64,000 bases of DNA from Paenactinomyces guangxiensis (GTDB taxonomy: Bacteria > Bacillota > Bacilli > Thermoactinomycetales > Thermoactinomycetaceae), in contig NZ_JAECVR010000004.1 of assembly GCF_016055185.1 (NCBI RefSeq), positions 155,323-219,322 of the forward strand, written 5' to 3'. A program made the position numbers and the translations under genes. The notes under the pieces were generated by a model. The model worked only from the letters and a program-made list of their open reading frames with translations, was not told where the DNA came from and made no database searches. This document shows positions 19,332-26,845 of this stretch, piece by piece; position 1 is the first letter of the stretch; the number at the start of each line of letters is the position of its first letter.

Positions 19332-19551
19332 TCACTAAAAATGCCATCCTTTCTTAATGTCTTTATAAAGAATAGCGTTTTTTCTAATGCTGTGAGTATT
19401 CTATTTTCTTAATTTGATGGCGATGTACAGTGACCCCAAAGAGGGATGATCGGGATATCCTTCTTCGAATCGTTCCATAAACCTTGGTACGCCCCAGGGT
19501 ATTCAACCATATACTAACCCGACATCCAGATAACGGGGAGTGATGATCTAA

Positions 19552-20043
19552 ATGTATCCATATGTTTATCATCCATCGATTTGGCATCCTGGACCAATGC
19601 GGGCCTATACGTTGGGAAAATGGGGAGACTCTGGGGAAGACCCGGATTTGATCCAAGACATCGCCAAGGCGATCAGCGGTCAATACAACGCTATTGCCTG
19701 TTACGAGAAATTGTCCCGGTTGGCTCCCACGAAAGAAGAGCGGCGACAGATCATGGAGATTCGTCAAGACGAGATCAACCATTACCGGGAATTTAATCAG
19801 ATCTACGTCCGTCTGACCGGGCAGCAACCTCAGATCACGGCGGAACCCTGTCCGGATGACTACAAGGAAGGACTGGAATTCGCCCTGAAAGATGAACAGA
19901 CAACAGTAGATTTTTATTTAGATATCGCCGACAAAGCCCGGGACCCCGCCATCAAAAAAGCGTTCACCCGAGCCGCCCACGACGAACAAAACCATGCCGT
20001 CTGGTTCCTTTATTTCTGGACAAAACATTGCTGCTGCAGGTGA
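19552..20043 (+). CDS. Ferritin-like / rubrerythrin-family protein
   Basis: 163 residues; GGGGAGTGATG before ATG. Four-helix ferritin-like pattern: QYNAIACYEKLSRLA with the first ligand glutamate, IRQDEINHYREF (ExxH), then a second half with EQTTVDFYLDIAD and HDEQNHAVWFLYFW (ExxH). These two E...ExxH pairs are the carboxylate-bridged di-iron site. The protein ends in a cysteine-rich tail (HCCCR), which is odd for the family. Likely di-iron peroxidase or oxidative-stress role, as for similar spore-former proteins; unproven. Confidence 0.75.
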   Translation: MYPYVYHPSIWHPGPMRAYTLGKWGDSGEDPDLIQDIAKAISGQYNAIACYEKLSRLAPTKEERRQIMEIRQDEINHYREFNQIYVRLTGQQPQITAEPCPDDYKEGLEFALKDEQTTVDFYLDIADKARDPAIKKAFTRAAHDEQNHAVWFLYFWTKHCCCR

Positions 20044-20045
20044 AA

Positions 20046-20099
20046 GCACACGTAATAAAGAACCTCTGTCGTCCGACAGGGGTTCTTTATTACGTGTGC
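20046..20099 (+). terminator. 54-base near-perfect hairpin after the ferritin-like gene
   Basis: Two 26-base arms (GCACACGTAATAAAGAACC... and its complement) with one mismatch and a 2-base loop begin two bases after the stop codon. It is too long and lacks a T run for an ordinary terminator. The last bases GTGTG coincide with the 5' end of an intron-like sequence. Confidence 0.8.
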
Positions 20100-20232
20100 C
20101 CGGCATGGGCGTAGTCTGAAAGTCCCGAATGGTGAAGGTAGCAGTAGCCATTAGCTTAAGGCAAGGGTGTCCGCTTGCGAGGCAGAATGAGCAAATCTAG
20201 GTCTGAGGAACACGAACCTCATACGAGGCTAA
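20094..20232 (+). mobile_element. Group II intron remnant, 5' end (domain I fragment)
   Basis: GTGTGCCCGGCATGGGC matches the GUGYG 5' boundary of bacterial group II introns. It is followed by blocks typical of domain I: GAAAGTCCCGAATGGTGAAG, GTAGCAGTAGCC, TTAAGGCAAGGGTGTCC and GAGGAACACGAACCTCAT. The element breaks off near 20232. No reverse transcriptase ORF and no domain V are nearby, so it is a dead 5' fragment. Confidence 0.72.
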
Positions 20233-20236
20233 CAGC

Positions 20237-20407
20237 TATTAATTCTGGCATCTTTAGATAAGGAAACCGGAGAGCTTGATCTAACGTCATTTGATCTGGC
20301 TGACCCAATCAAACAGTTCTTATTTATGACAGAATGGCAATGGCGTGAAAAAGACCTGGCTGCTAAAAGCAATGGGTGCAAAAACATATTATTTCTTAAA
20401 TATTAAT
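20237..20407 (+). pseudogene. Unrecognised coding remnant
   Basis: An open stretch of about 55 codons without a start codon (ILASLDKETGELDLTSF, then MTEWQWREKDLA) ends at TAA 20405-20407. The composition looks like real protein, probably the C-terminus of a gene broken by the intron fragment. Family unknown. Confidence 0.4.
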
Positions 20408-20660
20408 ATTTTAAACAAAAATTAAACAATTTAGTATTTAGAATATAATTTCTATTATGTATAATGTTAATATACACAATTAAAACAATCCTTGATTGGC
20501 CTCATTTTTCGTGCAGGGAGGTGAATCCGTTAAGGGAAACGAATAACTATATGGCAAGATATGGTGTTTGACTATTGCACAAGCGGCAAAACAGTATAGG
20601 TTAAAGAGGCAGGATTCTTTAGCTTTTCCAGGGGTTTATCCGTTTTCCGTAACGGTTGAT
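20408..20660 (+). promoter_or_regulatory. AT-rich promoter region of the lysozyme-fold gene
   Basis: Strongly AT-rich with several TATAAT-like boxes (near 20446 and 20460). A good AGGGAGG at 20515 is followed by a 17-codon frame (GTG 20521) that ends just before the TTG alternative start of the next gene. Confidence 0.35.
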
Positions 20661-21551
20661 ATGGGTACCCATTTACATCGCTTAGCCGTCATCATTTTCT
20701 TCACATTTGTTGGGGTCAGAATCCTGGGCAGCGGTGAAGTTTATGCTGCTGATGGAGGCGGTTTTAATGTACCCCGGGTCAACGACGATTTCACCAAGGT
20801 TAAAGAAGCTCCGGCACCGAAGGCCTCCAATTCCTCGGGAGGTTGGTGGGAAGACGTTAAGAAATGGGTTTATGAAAATATCGGCGGTGGTTCCGATGAA
20901 AAGACACCGGAACATACTTCCATCATTGATGCCGCTTCAAAAGTAAAAGCAGATTCTGAATCGTGGACGTTTTGGGATGCTGTTTGGACCAAAACCTTTG
21001 GTGGAGACGACTATATGCATGAATATAAGAGCGATTGGGTCAAAGCAAATAAAGTTGTCATTTTAGAAGCAGCAAAAAAATACGATATACCACCCGAATT
21101 GTTGGCAGGTGTTGCATATATTGAAGTGGGTGGGTCGCCATTAGCAGAAGATGATGTAGCTTTTATGTGCCGCAGCATGTTCATCTGCTCAGGGAATAAA
21201 GATAAAACCTCTTTTGGCTACATGAGCATTCAAGTAGAAACAGCTGCAAAAGCATTGGGATATGACTATTCAAAACTGAGCAATAATCAGAGGGCTGAAA
21301 TCATCGATTCTCTAAAAGACCCTAAACAAAGTATTTTTATCGCTGCAAAAGTCTTATCCGATTGGAGAGATCACGATTTTCCGGGTGTAAAGGGATCAGA
21401 ACTGACAGTGGAACAAATAGAAATGCTGGGTGCAAGATATAATGCCGGCCCAAATGTGAAGGGAGGAAACGAGTTTGAGAGCGGTCCGGGCGGATCATAT
21501 GGCAAGTATATTTCCGGTCGCATCAATGATTTGCGTCAGATGCTAAAATGA
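20661..21551 (+). CDS. Secreted lysozyme-fold protein (lytic transglycosylase-like)
   Basis: 296 residues from ATG 20661, whose hydrophobic stretch LAVIIFFTFVGVRIL and site YAADGG form a signal peptide; a TTG at 20568 would add 31 residues. The C-terminal half carries a goose-type/SLT lysozyme pattern: GVAYIEVGG (catalytic glutamate), FGYMSIQ, and ARYNAGPN, close to the E...GLMQ...AYNAG series of lytic transglycosylases. The middle contains a repeated W-x-D-x-V/W motif. Cuts or binds peptidoglycan outside the membrane (inference). It lies next to mobile-element debris, and the following 100-residue membrane protein may belong to the same unit. Could be a prophage or toxin-related hydrolase. 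Confidence 0.68.
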   Translation: MGTHLHRLAVIIFFTFVGVRILGSGEVYAADGGGFNVPRVNDDFTKVKEAPAPKASNSSGGWWEDVKKWVYENIGGGSDEKTPEHTSIIDAASKVKADSESWTFWDAVWTKTFGGDDYMHEYKSDWVKANKVVILEAAKKYDIPPELLAGVAYIEVGGSPLAEDDVAFMCRSMFICSGNKDKTSFGYMSIQVETAAKALGYDYSKLSNNQRAEIIDSLKDPKQSIFIAAKVLSDWRDHDFPGVKGSELTVEQIEMLGARYNAGPNVKGGNEFESGPGGSYGKYISGRINDLRQMLK

Positions 21552-21638
21552 TGATTGCTGTTAAATGGGGGATTGCCAGGAGCTCTTCTAAAATGAGCTC
21601 CCAGACTTTCTTTTTTGTACAATCGGGAGGAAGGGTAA

Positions 21639-21941
21639 ATGGATAAATCGAGAAGTACTTTAAAATTAAGTATAGTTATACTGCTCGTTGTTTTTTCAAT
21701 ATTTTTCATGTTTTTTAGCTTTGTGGCAAATATATACAAATATGAGTGGGCCCATGATCCTCAGCTGGCAAAAATAGCAGATCCGGATGCTTTAGCATCG
21801 GCAAAAATATATGCCATTCTCAGTATGATTGCTATTTTGCTTGCATATATCTTAAATCGGAAATCAAAAGTCTTATTGACTGTTTTTATCGCTTTTACGG
21901 CTCTGAATCTTTTCAGAATCATTCAATTGTATTTGCTGTAG
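21639..21941 (+). CDS. Small membrane protein with three hydrophobic segments
   Basis: 100 residues, ATG preceded by CGGGAGGAAGG. Hydrophobic stretches at about residues 9-31, 54-72 and 77-97 with a charged loop (KYEWAHDPQLAKIADPDA) between the first two. No family recognised. It follows the lysozyme-fold gene by 87 bases on the same strand, so an immunity-like or accessory role to that hydrolase is conceivable but unproven. Confidence 0.6.
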   Translation: MDKSRSTLKLSIVILLVVFSIFFMFFSFVANIYKYEWAHDPQLAKIADPDALASAKIYAILSMIAILLAYILNRKSKVLLTVFIAFTALNLFRIIQLYLL

Positions 21942-22030
21942 TCGTTCTGCAAAACCCGGCGGCCTTTTTAAACATTTGATCTGATCTGCGCGGAAAACTT
22001 GAACATTGTGAAGCGTTTATGAAAATAATC

Positions 22031-22081
22031 AAACCCCCGTCTCTGTACTGTGATTCACGACCTAAAGGAGACGGGTTTATT
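22031..22081 (+). terminator. Terminator after small membrane protein
   Basis: AAACCC(C)CGTCTC pairs with GAGACGGGTTT around a loop, followed by ATTATT. Confidence 0.65.
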
Positions 22082-22213
22082 ATGGGGAAAATAAGAACAG
22101 TCGTATTTACCCTGAAAAGAAGCTCACCTACATCGCTTGAACCCTCTAAATCCATCGCTGATCAAAGTGTCAGTGAACGATGTCAACCCTCAAACAAACC
22201 GTTTGAATTTCTA

Positions 22214-23899
22214 TTAAAATACTTTTTTCAAGAGAGGAGTTCGATACTCGTCAGGGATTTTTCGGTCTTCAAAATTGCCCAGTGCTGAAGAAAGAAAGTC
22301 AGGGTTCTCTGCCAGGATTTGTTCTCTTAACAAATCGATGGACTCTTCGAAAGAATTTACGAAGTGGATATAAGGAGTGTTGCTTAATTTTGTTTTTCTT
22401 AACAGCTCTTTGGCTTGCCCTTGAGGTAGTACCAGTAAAAGAGGGATTTTACGCTCGTTCAACTTCTCCATCGTTTCCTCGATCGTGTAAAATCCGGACT
22501 GATCAATATAAGGAACTCCGCTCATATCCAAAATAATCGCATGCAGCTTTTTTTCTTTTTTATTGCTTACTTCTGAAACCATCTCTTCAAACGAATTGGA
22601 AAAGCCGAAGAAGAATGGTCCTGTCAGTCGTTTAATAAGTATACTTCCTTCTTTATTCCATGGAATATAAAATTGGTTCGTCCGGGTGTACTGGGTGATA
22701 ATATCGCCCATTTTCTTTACAAAGAAAAGAGCGGCCAATACCATCCCCATCGCAACAGCTTGCAACAAATCGATAAATACGGTAAGGGCCAGTACCGTCA
22801 ATTTCACGATCAGGTCTGAACGTGGGACGTGCAGGAGATCTTTAAATCCGCGGTAATCAATAATGCCAATTCCAACGGTGATCAGAATTCCAGCCAGGAC
22901 AGGCATAGGAATACGACTGGCATAAGGCCCTAAAGCAAGCAAAATGACCAATAGCGTTAAGGCATGGGTAACACCTGATAGACGGGACCGGCCACCTGCT
23001 TGAATATTGACAACTGTTCGCATGGTGGCACCCGCTCCCGGAATCCCGCCGATCAGTGCAGCGACAGCATTTCCGATCCCCTGTCCGATCAACTCCCGAT
23101 TACTCTGGTGCTTTTCCCGTGTGAGTTTGTCGGCTACCACCGATGTCAGCAAAGAGTCAAGCGACCCCAAAGCAGCAAGCGTCAGCGCGGGAATCAGGAT
23201 CACATTTAAAAGATCCAATGACAGAGAGGGGATTTGCAATCCTGGGAGACCCGCCGGAATCTCACCGATCAGAGGAACCTTCATATCAAACAGAATACTG
23301 ATCAAAGTTCCGGTGATCAGGGCCACTAAAGTGGAGGGGATTTGTTTGGTGATTTTGGGAAACAGGTATATGATTGCGATAGTGATACCCGCTAAAATAA
23401 CGGCCTGTAAATTGGCTTTTGGCAACATTTGCGGGAGACTCATAATCACATCCAAAGCATCCGACGACGTGGGAATCCCCATCGATGGATATAATTGGAG
23501 CAAAATGATGATCATTCCGATCCCGCTCATAAAACCGGAAATAACCGGATAAGGGATGTACTTGACATATTGGCCGATACGAAGAAGGCCAAAAGCGATT
23601 TGAAACAGGCCGGCCAGTAAAAAAACACTGACGACCAGAGCGAGGTTATTTGTGAAGCTGGCAATTACAGTCGCACTGACAACCGTCATCGGACCTGTCG
23701 GACCGCTGATTTGGCTTCTTGTTCCTCCGAATATGGCTGCAAACAACCCAAGTCCGATTGCACCATAAAGCCCGGCCTCCGCGCCAAGCCCGGAAGCAAC
23801 CCCGAATCCTAATGCCAATGGCAATGCTACAACAGCTGCTGTAATACCAGCCAAAATATCTTTCTGTACTGATTTCCTGTCAAATGCAAGACTGATCAT
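22214..23899 (-). CDS. SulP-family anion transporter with STAS domain
   Basis: 561 residues; AGGTGATGTC before the ATG. The transmembrane domain (about residues 1-400) begins with DILAGITAAVVALPLALGFGVASG and contains the SulP signature region SQISGPTGPMTVVSA near residue 62. A C-terminal STAS domain (residues about 430-540) includes AIILDMSGVPYIDQSG. Members carry sulfate, bicarbonate or other anions, usually with Na+ or H+; with no sulfur-assimilation neighbour the substrate stays open. Single gene. Confidence 0.9.
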   Translation of the reverse strand: MISLAFDRKSVQKDILAGITAAVVALPLALGFGVASGLGAEAGLYGAIGLGLFAAIFGGTRSQISGPTGPMTVVSATVIASFTNNLALVVSVFLLAGLFQIAFGLLRIGQYVKYIPYPVISGFMSGIGMIIILLQLYPSMGIPTSSDALDVIMSLPQMLPKANLQAVILAGITIAIIYLFPKITKQIPSTLVALITGTLISILFDMKVPLIGEIPAGLPGLQIPSLSLDLLNVILIPALTLAALGSLDSLLTSVVADKLTREKHQSNRELIGQGIGNAVAALIGGIPGAGATMRTVVNIQAGGRSRLSGVTHALTLLVILLALGPYASRIPMPVLAGILITVGIGIIDYRGFKDLLHVPRSDLIVKLTVLALTVFIDLLQAVAMGMVLAALFFVKKMGDIITQYTRTNQFYIPWNKEGSILIKRLTGPFFFGFSNSFEEMVSEVSNKKEKKLHAIILDMSGVPYIDQSGFYTIEETMEKLNERKIPLLLVLPQGQAKELLRKTKLSNTPYIHFVNSFEESIDLLREQILAENPDFLSSALGNFEDRKIPDEYRTPLLKKVF

Positions 23900-24068
23900 G
23901 ACATCACCTCAAATATTGTAAAATTGATGAACGACAAGCCCGGTTTCCCTTAGATAAAAAAGTGTCCCGCGGCTCAAAGGGGAAAAGCAGTTACAACGTA
24001 CACGTGGATGCAACCTTAATATCAAAGTAATTTCAAACAGGAATCTGATACTTTAAGTCCCATTGTTT

Positions 24069-24200
24069 TTATGGTTCTGCTCCTCTTTTCTCTTTTTGGT
24101 TTCCGCAAAACTCTTTCAAATAAAACAAATAAAATATAATCCACCCCCCAATGCTACCGGCAGTATTCATTATCACATCATTGATAACTATTCCACTACC
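24069..24200 (-). pseudogene. Possible VanZ-like membrane protein C-terminal remnant
   Basis: A 43-codon open stretch without start reads VINDVIMNTAGSIGGW, followed by a hydrophobic run and a basic tail. The D-[VL]-I-x-N-T-x-G pattern is typical of the end of VanZ-family proteins. A stop codon lies directly upstream. Confidence 0.4.
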
Positions 24201-24346
24201 TTATCCCAAGTATGCCGATCATATTAATTATTCAATGGAGTTGTAACAATTTGTCATTGTAATAATAATGTATTACTTTTGTTTTTTATAATTTCTAGTA
24301 ATAATAAAACGGCTGGACCATTAATTAATGCAAAAAAGCCCGTATA

Positions 24347-24372
24347 AATAATAGCTTCTCAGCTATTACCAT
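24347..24372 (-). terminator. Hairpin downstream of the peptide ORFs
   Basis: On the minus strand TAATAGCT and AGCTATTA form a stem followed by TTTAT; a further T run comes a few bases later. Confidence 0.5.
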
Positions 24373-24389
24373 TTTTATGTTTAACTTTT

Positions 24390-24446
24390 TTAGCCAGATG
24401 GCCGAGTATCGTCATCGCCCAAAAGAGCCGTTGCCGGAAATATCAT
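24390..24446 (-). CDS. Candidate signalling-peptide precursor 2 (18 residues)
   Basis: The ORF MIFPATALLGDDDTRPSG begins with ATG 24446, ten bases after AGGAG. Its last nine residues, GDDDTRPSG, parallel the end of the next ORF (GDDDTQPVG). The hydrophobic N-terminal half and polar conserved C-terminus resemble the short pro-peptides of RRNPP quorum-sensing systems. It lies directly downstream of a TPR protein gene. Too short for usual gene finders; real translation is not proven. Confidence 0.55.
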   Translation of the reverse strand: MIFPATALLGDDDTRPSG

Positions 24447-24471
24447 CCTAAGATAACTCCTTTCTTACACC

Positions 24472-24534
24472 TTAGCCAACTGGCTGAGTATCGTCATCTC
24501 CTAAAAGAAGAAATACTGTCCGAAATCCCATCAT
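24472..24534 (-). CDS. Candidate signalling-peptide precursor 1 (20 residues), overlapping the TPR gene
   Basis: The ORF MMGFRTVFLLLGDDDTQPVG starts at ATG 24534 (or 24531), nine bases after AAAGGAGG, the best ribosome site around. It begins inside the 3' end of the TPR gene in another frame and runs past its stop, the arrangement known for phr genes in rap-phr pairs. The C-terminus DDDTQPVG is the part conserved with the second copy. Likely a secreted, processed and re-imported peptide that binds the TPR protein (inference from family architecture). The oligopeptide permease at the start of the window is a possible importer. Confidence 0.6.
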   Translation of the reverse strand: MMGFRTVFLLLGDDDTQPVG

Positions 24535-25312
24535 CAGAGATAACCTCCTTTTGGTTTTTTAATGATTCAAAATACAGCTTTGAATATTTGTTGTAATTGA
24601 CGTCATCCCTTTGTGATAAACACACCTGAGATAATCCGCAAAGAGCTTGCAAATCGTTTTTTTGATCTGAGTGAAGCTTATAAACCTCTGTAAATGCAGC
24701 ACGGGCTTCCTCATATTTTGATTGGAGAAGAAGAATCTTTGCGAGATAAAGCAATCCTTGGCTATATTTTGCCACATCATCCTGTTTCTTTGCAATCTTT
24801 AAAGCCTTCTGTAATATCTTGCCGGAAAGCTGAAAGTCGTATTTCTCAAAATAAACGATCCCGAGCTTGATATAGGCGTCCAGCACTAAGAATTGTCTCC
24901 AAGAGATTTTGTCTTTAAGCATGATCGCTGCCTTTAGGCATTTCTCGGCCCAGTGAAGTTTTCCAGCTTTCCTGTAAGTTTCCCCTAATGTTATGTATAA
25001 CTCAAGCTGTCTCTCATAGTTAAAGTTGATGGTTGCCAGATTGAGCCCTTTTTTGGCATAATAAACGGCCTCATCGTAGAGGTTAATATCCCGTTTCAGT
25101 TTCGCTTGTAAGTCATAAATTCCGATAACAGCTTCAATCTGGATATCCGGGGAATTAAGCGGAATTTGTTCAAGGGTTTTGATTGCTTCCTCCGCCCGGC
25201 CCAAACCTCGTAAGTAGATTGCCTTATTTGTTAAAAGGTTTATATAATAATGCTGCCGTTCCCCGTTTATATCAAAACAGTTTAACGCTTCTTTGAAATG
25301 CCGATCACTAAA
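24494..25312 (-). pseudogene. TPR protein resembling RRNPP peptide receptors, N-terminus missing
   Basis: The frame is open for 272 codons from 25312 (right after a TAG) and contains at least five TPR-like helical repeats: for example LYITLGETYRKAGKLHWAE, AYIKLGIVYFEKYDFQL, and GLLYLAKILLLQSKYEEAR. These match the peptide-binding domain of Rap/NprR/PlcR/AimR-type receptors. No N-terminal helix-turn-helix or Rap helical bundle precedes it, and the first plausible start is TTG 25204 (236 residues), which has no good ribosome site. Thus either a 5'-truncated regulator or a stand-alone TPR protein. Two peptide ORFs overlap or follow its 3' end. Confidence 0.65.
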
Positions 25313-25359
25313 CTAGAGTTAAGTTAACAGACAAAGAAAAATACTTTGAAAGGGTTGGG

Positions 25360-25539
25360 ATGTCAATGGTTATACCGTTTACTCCACGGTTGCGTAAACC
25401 TGGCGTACTCAGCAAAGATCCAAGACACTCATTTGTATTTTTAAATGTTTTAAATGGAAAACCAATCATCCTTCGCTTGGCAGATGTGAATATCAAAACA
25501 AAACATAATCAAACCATCATTTCAGGCCGAAGCACGTGA
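25360..25539 (+). CDS. Short ORF of 59 residues, unknown
   Basis: ATG 25360 follows GAAAGGG and opens 59 codons with protein-like content (MSMVIPFTPRLRKPG at the start, then FVFLNVLNGKPIILRLADV). The same frame stays open about 15 codons upstream, so it could be the 3' end of a longer lost gene whose insertion truncated the TPR gene on the opposite strand. Not recognised. Confidence 0.35.
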   Translation: MSMVIPFTPRLRKPGVLSKDPRHSFVFLNVLNGKPIILRLADVNIKTKHNQTIISGRST

Positions 25540-25568
25540 CGGTAATGAAAAAAGGAGGGGAAAACGGG

Positions 25569-25814
25569 ATGGAAAACAAAACGGTAAACTTTGTATCGGA
25601 ATCTCAGGTGGTCAGTTATGTTGTTTATGTGATGGCGAAACTGGGATATTCCCGAAAAAACATCGCCGAAGTTGTTCAGGAGATGAACAATACTTTTGAT
25701 GTGAAATCAGATGAATTTATCTTTAAAGCAAGCCTTATCACGGGGCAGGAGGACCGCAAACATTTCCTGCCCACCATCTGCCGTGGCGGGGACGGGAGTA
25801 TGCAAGGGGAATAA
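25569..25814 (+). CDS. Hypothetical protein, 81 residues
   Basis: Start at ATG 25569 with AAGGAGGGG eight bases upstream, rather than an upstream start without such a site. Sequence is mixed alpha (VVSYVVYVMAKLGYSRKNIAEVVQEM near residues 11-36 looks like one long amphipathic helix), with DEFIFKASLITGQED later. No membrane segment, no recognised domain. A terminator follows directly, so it is a single-gene unit. Confidence 0.6.
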   Translation: MENKTVNFVSESQVVSYVVYVMAKLGYSRKNIAEVVQEMNNTFDVKSDEFIFKASLITGQEDRKHFLPTICRGGDGSMQGE

Positions 25815-25831
25815 AATATAACTTTGCTACC

Positions 25832-25873
25832 AACGTTCCGTCTATTGCTCCGCGCTTTAGGCGGAACGTTTTT
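25832..25873 (+). terminator. Terminator after the 81-residue ORF
   Basis: AACGTTCCG and CGGAACGTT form a perfect nine-pair stem, then TTT. Confidence 0.75.
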
Positions 25874-25874
25874 A

Positions 25875-26085
25875 ACAAAAATCTTTGGGGGGATTTTTTT
25901 GGGGTTTGTATCAGAAAGGTATGACCGGGAAATAGAACAAAAACGCCGCAAAGTCGCGGAATGGGACGCGAGCGATAAAACAGAAAACAAAAAGTCTGGC
26001 ATCGGCTGTCTATGCAAGGCAAATCGAAACCTGGCGCAAGGAAATAGCGGAACACGATGAAAAAAAGAATAACCCATCGGGGTGA
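25875..26085 (+). pseudogene. Frameshifted small gene remnant
   Basis: One plus frame reads FVSERYDREIEQKRRKVAEW and continues to ENKK; a second frame then reads SLASAVYARQIETWRKEI and ends EHDEKKNNPSG. The two join at an A-rich run near 25990, suggesting one charged, helical protein broken by a single-base indel. Family not recognised. Confidence 0.35.
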
Positions 26086-26194
26086 GGGGTTTTTTGGGGG
26101 AAGCCTGATGTTGTTTTTATTGTTGATTACAATGCAGCATGTCAGCCCGGCCTTGCAGTGATGGAAAGTTTGTCGGTGCTTCTTCTAACATCAT

Positions 26195-26590
26195 TTAGCC
26201 AGGAAGATTCAGTTGCCATGAAACGCCGAACCGGTCGACAACCCAGCCAAATTTCTTACTAAAGGAATAATCATCTAACGGCATTAGAACAGTACCGCCC
26301 TCAGATAAACTGTTATAAAGCCGGTTAAGTTCCTCTTCCGTATCACAGGTGATAAACAGGGAAAACGAAGGTGTAAACGTAAATTCATGCTTAACCACAC
26401 TATCAGAGCACATCCATTCCTGCCCCTTTAATGAAAAAACAGCTAGCCTGACACTTCCCTGTTCACCTGCTTGTTTACCTTCATGACGGGAAATGCTTAT
26501 TATTTCTGAGTCCTCAATCAAAGAAGTGTAATAATTCATGGCTTCTTCGGCCTTTCCCTGGAACATTAAAAATGGTGTGACCTTTTTCAT
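26195..26590 (-). CDS. VOC-family (PhnB/glyoxalase-like) protein
   Basis: 131 residues from ATG 26590 with a TAGGGAG upstream. The start MKKVTPFLMFQGKAEEAMNYY and the later FITCDTEEELNRLYNSLSEGG and DRFGVSWQLNLPG blocks are the PhnB-like branch of the vicinal oxygen chelate superfamily (formerly annotated 3-demethylubiquinone methyltransferase). These bind a metal and small substrates, but this subgroup has no settled activity. Single gene. Confidence 0.82.
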   Translation of the reverse strand: MKKVTPFLMFQGKAEEAMNYYTSLIEDSEIISISRHEGKQAGEQGSVRLAVFSLKGQEWMCSDSVVKHEFTFTPSFSLFITCDTEEELNRLYNSLSEGGTVLMPLDDYSFSKKFGWVVDRFGVSWQLNLPG

Positions 26591-26845
26591 TTTGCACAAC
26601 TCCCTATTTTCAATTTTTTCTTGTATCAATAGTAACACAAATATATGTTCGGTTTGCAGTTTTTTTTAGTAACCTGTCCATTTAAAGATATGAATATACT
26701 TAGAAATAACCTCCAATAACATGTCAAAAGGTACTGCCAAGAGACAACTTGGTGACTTATTATAAAATAGAAATATCTTTTTTGCGCCAAAAGAAAACGG
26801 ATAAGTATACAATGGTCATCCAGATATACGTAAGGAGAGATACAG

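Larger units (their letters stand above)
23900..24389. other. Intergenic region with a terminator and a VanZ-like remnant
   Basis: About 490 bases upstream of the SulP gene. Contains AT-rich promoter DNA for SulP on the minus strand, the remnant at 24069-24200, and a terminator for the peptide ORFs at 24347-24372. Confidence 0.45.

Noticed and set aside
19384..19827. 147-codon minus-strand frame across the ferritin-like gene
   Set aside because: It overlaps the well-supported ferritin-like gene on the opposite strand and has no ribosome site; the part outside it resembles no family I know.
24390..24534. Two direct repeats read first as a possible CRISPR or DNA repeat unit
   Set aside because: Only two copies about 82 bases apart with changes that preserve a reading frame and a ribosome site; better explained as duplicated peptide ORFs.
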